This document shows, piece by piece, positions 7,690 through 13,303 of a DNA stretch of 13,303 bases. The notes under the pieces are model-generated. The model ran no database searches. It saw only the letters and a list, made by a program, of their open reading frames with translations, and was not told where the DNA came from. A program made the translations under genes and the position numbers. Position 1 is the first letter of the stretch, and every line of letters starts with the position of its first letter. Source of the stretch: Bacilli bacterium (GTDB lineage: Bacteria; Bacillota_I; Bacilli_A; RF39; UBA660). The stretch spans positions 1-13,303 of the forward strand of contig CAKJXT010000003.1 of NCBI GenBank assembly GCA_918219625.1, given 5' to 3'.

Positions 7690-7719
7690 ATTTTAGCACT
7701 TATTTTTTAAATAAATCAA
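7690..7719 (-). promoter_or_regulatory. Extended -10 promoter candidate for dapA
   Basis: On the minus strand, TTGATT (7714-7719) and TAAAAT (7690-7695) are 18 bp apart, and TGC directly precedes the -10 box, giving an extended -10 (TGnTAAAAT). The predicted start near 7683 leaves a leader of about 47 nt. The site lies just downstream of the spoIVB hairpin, where a new promoter is expected. No lysine-riboswitch-sized leader is present. Confidence 0.55.
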
Positions 7720-7725
7720 TACTTT

Positions 7726-7756
7726 TAAAAGAAGAAGCTAATTTTCAGCTTCTTCT
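7726..7756 (-). terminator. Hairpin terminator of spoIVB
   Basis: A perfect 10-bp inverted repeat (AGAAGAAGCT with AGCTTCTTCT; 7747-7756 and 7730-7739) encloses a 7-nt loop and is followed on the minus strand by TTTTAAAAGT. Most of the hairpin lies inside the last codons of spoIVB, which encode Glu-Glu-Ala-Glu-Asn, and its loop overlaps the TAG stop. The T-run is short, but stem and position fit a terminator. Confidence 0.65.
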
Positions 7757-8709
7757 AACATATTTGTTATAAATATTCCGTATCCTTTTGTAGGTGAATC
7801 TACAACTACATGTGTTACTGCGCCTATTATAAAGTCATCTTGTATTATTGGTGAACCACTCATTCCTTGAACTATTCCTCCAGTAGTTTCAAGTAATTCT
7901 TTATCTGTTATTTCAAATAGTAAATTTTTTGTTTTTTCATTTTTATCGGAGATTTTTAATATTTCTATTTTATATTCTTTTACTTCTTCATCATTTAAAA
8001 CTGTTAGTATTTTTGCTTCTCCTGTTTTTATTTCATTTTGGGTTGCTACTTTATATTTTTTCTTTTCTGGAAGTTTTTCTTTATATTCTCCGAATATTCC
8101 TTTGTTTGTATTTTCTTTTATTTTTCCTATTTCATCTTTAAATACTGCGTTTTTTTCTCCTGGATTTCCATCTCTACTTGGATCTATATTTGTAACTTTA
8201 GAATTATATATTTTTCCGTCTTTTACTTCTAGGATTTTACCTGTTGATTTTTCTATTATTTCATGTCCTAATGCTCCAAAAAGTTTAGTGCTTGGGTCTA
8301 TAAATGTTAGTGTTCCAATTCCTTTTATTTCATCTTTTACATATAGACCTGTTTTATAGATGTTGTTTTCATCTTTTACTAGATTTAATGTTGTTGTTTC
8401 TTCTTTATTATTTCTTATATAGTTTATTTTTATTGATTCATTTGAACTACCTATTATTTTTGTCATATCATCTATTGTTTCAACTTTTTGGTCATTTATT
8501 TTTGTTATTAAGTCTCCTACTTTTAAGTCTGATGTTAAATATTTTCCATTTATTTCATATAGTCCAACAACCATTACGCCTTTTGATTTAATTTCTATTC
8601 CTATGTTTTCTCCACCGGGTATTATATAATCAGAATAAGCTAATATAGAAATGGGCATAATAAAGGATGTTAGGAGTATTAAAAGTTTTATTTTTAATTT
8701 TTTTAACAC
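7738..8709 (-). CDS. spoIVB: SpoIVB sporulation signalling serine peptidase (S55)
   Basis: SpoIVB is secreted from the forespore into the intermembrane space, where it cleaves SpoIVFA to trigger pro-sigma-K processing. Visible features, numbered from the GTG start: N-terminal membrane/signal segment (about 8-25), IPGGENIGI at 30-38, PDZ domain (about 35-115), GIGTLTFIDP and LFGALGHEI ending near 151 with the catalytic His149, Asp269 and GMSGSP at 282-287 with Ser284. The Asp-Ser distance of 15 equals that of the B. subtilis residues 363 and 378 as I recall them. At 323 residues it is about 100 shorter than the B. subtilis enzyme. The frame opens at TTG 8718, but that codon touches the ribosome binding site AAGGAG; the GTG at 8709 sits 9 nt from it and gives MLKKLKIKLLILL. 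In Bacillota spoIVB often follows the nusB-xseAB-ispA-recN region, as partly preserved here. Confidence 0.95.
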   Translation of the reverse strand: MLKKLKIKLLILLTSFIMPISILAYSDYIIPGGENIGIEIKSKGVMVVGLYEINGKYLTSDLKVGDLITKINDQKVETIDDMTKIIGSSNESIKINYIRNNKEETTTLNLVKDENNIYKTGLYVKDEIKGIGTLTFIDPSTKLFGALGHEIIEKSTGKILEVKDGKIYNSKVTNIDPSRDGNPGEKNAVFKDEIGKIKENTNKGIFGEYKEKLPEKKKYKVATQNEIKTGEAKILTVLNDEEVKEYKIEILKISDKNEKTKNLLFEITDKELLETTGGIVQGMSGSPIIQDDFIIGAVTHVVVDSPTKGYGIFITNMLEEAEN

Positions 8710-8774
8710 TAACAACAACTCCTTTTTGGCAAACTACATTATTATTATTTACTTAAATATATATCTTATATATG

Positions 8775-8797
8775 AAAAAAGATGCCATATTAGGCAT
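8775..8797 (-). terminator. Weak hairpin terminator after the HExxH protein gene
   Basis: A 5-bp stem (ATGCC/GGCAT, 8793-8797 with 8782-8786) with a 6-nt loop is followed, after one C, by six T on the minus strand, starting 7 nt after the stop codon. The stem is short, so termination may be partial. It separates the nusB operon from spoIVB, whose start lies 65 nt further on. Confidence 0.45.
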
Positions 8798-8804
8798 TTT
8801 CTTC

Positions 8805-11375
8805 TTATTTTGTTGCTCCTTCAAAACTATAAGATTTTAAGTTTTCTAGTGTCTTTTCTAGTTCTACTTTCACTATTTGATTTTGTGTTTGACTTATTAC
8901 TTCTTCTATACCTTTTTTTATTCTTTCTAACAGTTCAGTTTTTTGTTGATAAGTTTCTGTTTCGGGATTTAAAAGTATTGGAATTTTGATATTGCATATG
9001 TTAATTACTTTTGATATTAGTTTAGTTTTGGTTTCGTTATCGACTATATTATTTAAATCTTGCTTTAACAGTTTCAATTCATAATCTATACATGAACCAT
9101 ATAAATTATCTTTGCCAGGGTCGTAGTCGTTACTTAATATTTTTTTTATTATTTCTTGAACTTGAGTTTTGTATTCATTTTTTAAGAAAGCATTCTCATT
9201 TTGATTGAAATCATCTATTGCGCATGTAAGATTTACCACAAAACCAGGACTTCCATTTGGTAAATAATGACTAATATACATTGCTGCTAAGTGTGGGTTT
9301 TCTTTTAATGCGTTATATGTTTCAATTTGAAATTCGGATTCAAAAAGAAAGCTATATGATTCTACTGTAGTTTCTTTTCCAAATACTTTTTTTAATATAT
9401 CTTTATCAGTTTCCTTGATTGCATCTCCTGACATATCTTTGCAAAAATACAATAGATTTCTGTCTTCTGCATCTACTTTTTCTTTTAATGTCTTGTTACC
9501 ACTTCTTAATTCTTTAATGACGAATGATTTCATAATTTGTTTTATTTGCTTTGTTGATTCGGTATAATCGAAATTTTGCATCCACTCAATTAAATTGAAT
9601 GAGCTTGCATCTTGATATTTAGGAGTGTTTACTGCATTAATGTAGCGTATTGCACTTTCTACGTTTATATTTTTTTCTAATTCTGATATTCCTCTTATTT
9701 TTATATCATCAAAATAATCTCCTGTACATCTATCTGGCAATCCGAAATGTGATACTATTTCTATAACATCTATTATAGATACATTTTCTGGATTCCATTC
9801 ATGCAAAATTAATGATGATACATCCATTTCACATGTGATTTCTAGTTGTTTTATTATACTATCTATTGTTTGTTTAACTTTATCAAATGATTGAATACTT
9901 AATTTTATATTTTTACTTCTTTCTTTTATGAATTGAGATATGAATTCACGAAGTAAACTGGTTGGTGTATATATATTTTCTATTTTTAGGTTTTGTATAT
10001 TTTCTATTAATTTATTTAAATGCTTTTGATGTGCTATTCTGTTTGTTTTTAATTGCTCTTGGAATGCTTGGATTTTTATATTACTTTTAAATTCTCTAGA
10101 AATTATACTTCTTATTTTTTGATACGCTTCTTCTTTGGATATTTGCTTAAATGCTTCGTATGTTGTTTTTGCTTTTGATGTTATTGTCTTATAAAGTTCA
10201 CTTTGTAATGTTTCATTGAAACCTATTAATTTTAATATATCTAAAACACCTTGTTCATTATAATTTGAACCATTATATATAAGATTATATGCATAGAAGA
10301 TTGGTACTAAAACGACTGATTCGACATTATAGCATTTTGAATGGTTTAATAGGTATAACATTAAATCAATCGTATAGTTATTATATATTCCTATTTTTTT
10401 ATTTGGGTCTTTTGCTACTGTATCAAATTCTGCTAGGAAAAAATTCAATAATTCATTTAGTGATTTTTCATCAAGCGAGTCATTATTTATTATTGCTATT
10501 CTTCTTTTATTTATGTCAGAAAATATGAATTTGTTATCTTTAAAAAACATTTCTGGTATGTTAGGAAATTGTTTCTTTACTTGTTCTTCACTTAATCCGG
10601 ACTTTTCTATTTTTTCACATATTATTTTTCCTATGATAGTATTGCGCATTATACATATTGAAGGTAAACTGGAAACTTTTATTTTTTTTATTGCTTCACT
10701 TATATATCTTTCTTCTTGCTCATTAATATATTTGCTGTTGCCGATTTTTTCTTCAATCATGAATATTAGATCTGAGGCTTCAAGCCCAAATGTGTTTTTG
10801 TATGTTTCTTTTAATTTGTTTATATCTGTAAGGTATTGCCATAGTAAATCTTCTGGGTTGGTTGATATTATTGCGCTTCTTACTATAGAAGCAGGAATTT
10901 CGTAATTGGAGTCTTTTGGCTTTAATATTTCTTTTTTAGCAAATGTTCGATTAAAATAATCGACTAACATGTCGCTAAATAAATCAGCCATTCCTTCTTC
11001 CATTCTAGTTCCTATTTTTGCTTTTAATGTATTAGATATTAAATGGAAGAACTCATGAAAATATATTCCTATTAGTCCTTCCTCTGATGAGTACATGTCG
11101 ATTGTACTTCCGTTTATAATAAATTTATATTTTTTTGTTGTATCGTTGTATTCAAAACTTGCTTTTGAATTTATTTTATCACTTATTTTATATTCTGTTA
11201 TTTTTAGTCTTTCTATTATTTCATTACATATTTTTTCAAATCCTTCATAGTCTTTGAATGTTTCTTTTAAAAAGGTTATAATTAGTTCATTAAAGCTTGC
11301 TATTTGATGTTTTAATTCTTCTGGTAAATTTGATTCAAATAATTTCCTATTATCTTCTCTACTGAGTACTGGCAT
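8805..11375 (-). CDS. Unknown 856-residue protein with N-terminal HExxH zinc-metalloprotease motif
   Basis: I do not recognise the family. The protein is large, mostly helical, charged and apparently cytoplasmic: no signal peptide or membrane segment is seen. Near the N-terminus, YFHEFFHLI contains HEFFH at 107-111, and 15 residues later MEEGMADLF (125-133) supplies acidic residues resembling the downstream Glu of gluzincin zinc peptidases (the Asn/Glu-Glu-Gly-x-x-Glu/Asp pattern). That combination suggests an active zinc site, with His107, His111 and Glu126 or Glu127 as ligands and Glu108 as base. The remaining 700 residues show no motif I can name; the last 60 or so (about 780-845) could form a coiled coil. 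The gene starts 8 nt after xseB, with AGGA 7 nt upstream, so it is probably expressed with exonuclease VII. Codon choice looks slightly more mixed than its neighbours (more GAC, AGC, GTC; fewer CTA), hinting at later acquisition. A protease is inference; a degenerate scaffold is possible. Confidence 0.75.
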   Translation of the reverse strand: MPVLSREDNRKLFESNLPEELKHQIASFNELIITFLKETFKDYEGFEKICNEIIERLKITEYKISDKINSKASFEYNDTTKKYKFIINGSTIDMYSSEEGLIGIYFHEFFHLISNTLKAKIGTRMEEGMADLFSDMLVDYFNRTFAKKEILKPKDSNYEIPASIVRSAIISTNPEDLLWQYLTDINKLKETYKNTFGLEASDLIFMIEEKIGNSKYINEQEERYISEAIKKIKVSSLPSICIMRNTIIGKIICEKIEKSGLSEEQVKKQFPNIPEMFFKDNKFIFSDINKRRIAIINNDSLDEKSLNELLNFFLAEFDTVAKDPNKKIGIYNNYTIDLMLYLLNHSKCYNVESVVLVPIFYAYNLIYNGSNYNEQGVLDILKLIGFNETLQSELYKTITSKAKTTYEAFKQISKEEAYQKIRSIISREFKSNIKIQAFQEQLKTNRIAHQKHLNKLIENIQNLKIENIYTPTSLLREFISQFIKERSKNIKLSIQSFDKVKQTIDSIIKQLEITCEMDVSSLILHEWNPENVSIIDVIEIVSHFGLPDRCTGDYFDDIKIRGISELEKNINVESAIRYINAVNTPKYQDASSFNLIEWMQNFDYTESTKQIKQIMKSFVIKELRSGNKTLKEKVDAEDRNLLYFCKDMSGDAIKETDKDILKKVFGKETTVESYSFLFESEFQIETYNALKENPHLAAMYISHYLPNGSPGFVVNLTCAIDDFNQNENAFLKNEYKTQVQEIIKKILSNDYDPGKDNLYGSCIDYELKLLKQDLNNIVDNETKTKLISKVINICNIKIPILLNPETETYQQKTELLERIKKGIEEVISQTQNQIVKVELEKTLENLKSYSFEGATK

Positions 11376-11383
11376 AAATATTC

Positions 11384-11608
11384 CTATTCCTTTTCTTCAA
11401 TAGAAAAATCTTCTAGTTTTCCGTCATTTAGTATTTTATTTACTTTTTCTTCTACTTCATTTAATTTCTTTTCACAAGTAGATATTAGTTTCATTGCTTT
11501 TGTGTATTTTTCAATTGATGAGTCTAGGTCTATTTCTCCTTTTTCTAGTTCTTCAATTATTGTTTCTAGTTCTTTTATATTTTCTTCAAATGATTGCTCT
11601 TTTGCCAT
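11384..11608 (-). CDS. xseB: Exodeoxyribonuclease VII small subunit
   Basis: This 74-residue acidic protein has the expected size and pattern of XseB: SFEENIKELETIIEELEKGE at 6-25, then Asp-Leu-Asp-Ser-Ser-Ile-Glu-Lys-Tyr and a second long amphipathic helix. Several copies bind each XseA subunit and are required for the single-strand exonuclease activity of the complex. The start is supported by AAGGAGG 6 nt upstream, embedded in the last codons of xseA, and only one base separates the xseA stop from this ATG. Production of the two subunits is therefore likely coupled. The stop TAG overlaps the ribosome binding region of the next gene. Confidence 0.95.
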   Translation of the reverse strand: MAKEQSFEENIKELETIIEELEKGEIDLDSSIEKYTKAMKLISTCEKKLNEVEEKVNKILNDGKLEDFSIEEKE

Positions 11609-11609
11609 T

Positions 11610-12881
11610 TTAATCCTCCTTTATGTTTTTTATTTCTGTTTCTATTTCTCCATCTTGTAGTTTTATTATTAATGGTTTTGTTTTTTTGATATCTTTTATT
11701 TTTGTAATTACTTTATTATCTTGTTTAGTTATTGAGTATCCTCTTTTTAGTACTCCTAGTGGATTTACTAGTTCTAATTTTTCTATTAAGTTTAATAGCT
11801 TATTTTGTTTTTCTTTATATATTACTTCTGGATTATTTAATATATAGTTTTGTTTTAGTTTTTCTAGTTTATTTTTATTATTTTCTAGTTTTAAGTTTAG
11901 TATACGTATTACTGATTCTTTAATTAGATCAATTTTTTGTTTTTTATTATCAATCATAATCATTGGATTTTTAATTACAATTGAGTTTTTTGATTTTTCT
12001 AGATTTATTTTTTCTAGTTTTATTTTTTTATTTAAACTTTCATTTAGTCTTATTGTTAATTGCTTAATATGATTTATTATATCTATCATATTAGGTACTG
12101 CCATTTCTGCTGCTCCTGTTGGCGTTGGAGCTCTCAGGTCTGCTACAAAGTCAGCTATTGTAAAGTCTACTTCGTGTCCTACAGCGCTTATTATTGGTAT
12201 TTTAGAAGCAAATATTTCTCTTGCGACTATCTCTTCATTAAATGGCCAAAGGTCTTCTATTGATCCTCCACCTCTACCTAGTATTATTACATCTAAGTCA
12301 TATGTATTTGCGATTTTTAAGTTTTTTACTATATCTTCTTTAGCATTATCTCCTTGTACTAGACTTGGAAATAATATTGTTTCGCATATTGGATATCTTC
12401 TTTTTATAGTTGATAATATATCTTTTATTGCTGCTCCTGTTGGTGCGGTAATTATTCCTATTTTTTTAGGCATTTTTGGTATTTTTTTCTTATATTTATC
12501 ATCGAATAGCCCTTCTTTTGACAATTTTTCTTTTAATTTTTCGAAAGCTATATATAAATTACCTACACCATCTTCTATCATTTCTGATACATATATTTGG
12601 TAGTTACCAGTTTGCTCATATACACTGATTCTTCCTACAACTAGTACTTTAGTTCCTTCTTTTGGCTCAAATGTTACATTTTTTGCGTCTCTAGAAAACA
12701 TTATTGCATTTATTTTACTTGTTTCATCTTTTATTGAAAAGTACATATGCCCTGTAGAGTGCATTTTAAAGTTTGATATTTCACCTTTTAGAAAAACTGT
12801 TTTTAAGTGTTCATCATTATCTATTTTATATTTTATGTATCTAGTTAAGGCTCCTACTGTTAGATATTTATCTTTATTCAT
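11610..12881 (-). CDS. xseA: Exodeoxyribonuclease VII large subunit
   Basis: XseA is the catalytic subunit of exonuclease VII, which degrades single-stranded DNA from both ends into oligonucleotides in repair and recombination. From the chosen start it is 423 residues, normal for the family. It has an N-terminal OB-fold (about 5-105, starting [13 protein letters not shown]), then the catalytic domain with [13 protein letters not shown] (144-156), [14 protein letters not shown] at 202-215 and a second signature at 235-259 containing Gly-His-Glu-Val-Asp and Arg-Ala-Pro-Thr-Pro-Thr. A long lysine-rich coiled coil (about 270-370) and a C-terminal segment with [10 protein letters not shown] follow. 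I prefer ATG 12881, which overlaps nusB by 8 nt and has a weak GAAAGAG site upstream; the ATG at 12896 has no site and would add five residues. Confidence 0.95.
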   Translation of the reverse strand: MNKDKYLTVGALTRYIKYKIDNDEHLKTVFLKGEISNFKMHSTGHMYFSIKDETSKINAIMFSRDAKNVTFEPKEGTKVLVVGRISVYEQTGNYQIYVSEMIEDGVGNLYIAFEKLKEKLSKEGLFDDKYKKKIPKMPKKIGIITAPTGAAIKDILSTIKRRYPICETILFPSLVQGDNAKEDIVKNLKIANTYDLDVIILGRGGGSIEDLWPFNEEIVAREIFASKIPIISAVGHEVDFTIADFVADLRAPTPTGAAEMAVPNMIDIINHIKQLTIRLNESLNKKIKLEKINLEKSKNSIVIKNPMIMIDNKKQKIDLIKESVIRILNLKLENNKNKLEKLKQNYILNNPEVIYKEKQNKLLNLIEKLELVNPLGVLKRGYSITKQDNKVITKIKDIKKTKPLIIKLQDGEIETEIKNIKED

Positions 12882-13287
12882 TGTCTTCTCTTTCATGATA
12901 GATTTTATCTAGCGTAGCATTTATCATTTTTCTTACATCATCATCGCTATAGAGTTTAGCTAGTTCAATTGCTTCATTTATAGCGACTACTGCTGGAGTA
13001 TCTGAGTATACTAATTCATATATACCTATTCTTAATATGGCTCCATCAGTATTTCCTAGTCTATCTATTGTCCAATCTTTTAAGTGTTTATTAGCTAATT
13101 CATCTATTTCGTTTTTATATGTAATAACGCCATATACAGTGTCTTTTATAAATTCATTTTCTATTTCTGATACTTCTTTTATTACTTTGTCTGTATCGTA
13201 TTCTATTTTGTTTTGTTCATATATACTTATTTGATATAGTATTGTCATTATTTTTTTTCTTAATTCACTTCTATTTGTTTGTTCCAT
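12874..13287 (-). CDS. nusB: Transcription antitermination factor NusB
   Basis: NusB binds boxA RNA with S10 (NusE) and prevents premature termination in rRNA operons. The 137-residue all-helical protein has the full family pattern: an Arg-rich start ([14 protein letters not shown]), a central FIKDTVYGV segment, [16 protein letters not shown] at 77-92 and [20 protein letters not shown] at 98-117, where the family has INEAVELAK followed by the Phe-Val-Asn-Gly-like end (here [12 protein letters not shown]). Residues 98-99 are Pro-Ala as usual. Ribosome binding site GGTGA lies 5 nt before the ATG. It is the first visible gene of the xseA-xseB operon; only 16 nt lie upstream, so its promoter or a preceding gene is outside the window. 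Confidence 0.95.
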   Translation of the reverse strand: MEQTNRSELRKKIMTILYQISIYEQNKIEYDTDKVIKEVSEIENEFIKDTVYGVITYKNEIDELANKHLKDWTIDRLGNTDGAILRIGIYELVYSDTPAVVAINEAIELAKLYSDDDVRKMINATLDKIYHEREDNE

Positions 13288-13303
13288 AAAATCACCAATT
13301 ATA

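Noticed and set aside
8719..8804. Sporulation (SigG) promoter for spoIVB
   Set aside because: I looked for TGAATA and CATACTA-like boxes with correct spacing in the 86-bp gap and found none convincing.
7929..8989. Several plus-strand Phe/Leu-rich frames over spoIVB and the end of the 856-residue gene
   Set aside because: Complement of Lys/Glu-rich coding sequence; none has a plausible start or domain.

Overview
The window is very AT-rich and densely packed, with almost all genes on the minus strand. It looks like a chromosomal segment of a low-GC Bacillota, probably an uncultured gut-type, endospore-forming lineage with a compact genome. The reasons are strong AGGAGG-type ribosome binding sites, a SpoIVB peptidase, a SpoVB-type flippase, a ComN-like small protein, and conserved Bacillota gene neighbours (nusB-xseA-xseB with spoIVB; comN beside spoVB; rel-dtd). 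No reading frame needs TGA as Trp; the standard bacterial code (table 11) fits. The taxonomic placement is inference.

Layout, reading down the minus strand from the right edge. nusB, xseA, xseB and a large unknown protein with an HExxH motif (about 13287 to 8805) are packed with overlaps or gaps of 8 nt or less, so they look like one operon, followed by a weak hairpin terminator. spoIVB (8709 to 7738) comes next and ends in a 10-bp-stem hairpin. dapA (7636 to 6740) has its own promoter candidate, and its stop codon overlaps that of the convergent gene spoVB, the only plus-strand gene (5445 to 6743). A short divergent promoter region separates spoVB from a comN-rel-dtd operon (5360 to 2562), whose genes overlap by 14 and 4 nt and which ends in a clear intrinsic terminator. 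The left end holds a HerA/DUF87-type ATPase gene (2489 to 717) followed, 9 nt later, by a type IV prepilin-like gene that runs off the window at position 1.

Functionally the window mixes housekeeping (antitermination, exonuclease VII, D-Tyr-tRNA deacylation, stringent response, lysine/diaminopimelate synthesis), sporulation (SpoIVB signalling peptidase, SpoVB cortex-precursor flippase family) and accessory genes. The least explained genes are the 856-residue putative zinc metalloprotease, which occupies the interval between xseB and spoIVB where other Bacillota commonly carry ispA, dxs, ahrC and recN, and the HerA-like ATPase paired with a prepilin instead of the usual NurA nuclease. No tRNA, rRNA, CRISPR array, insertion sequence or riboswitch was seen, and no gene-free stretch exceeds about 110 bases.
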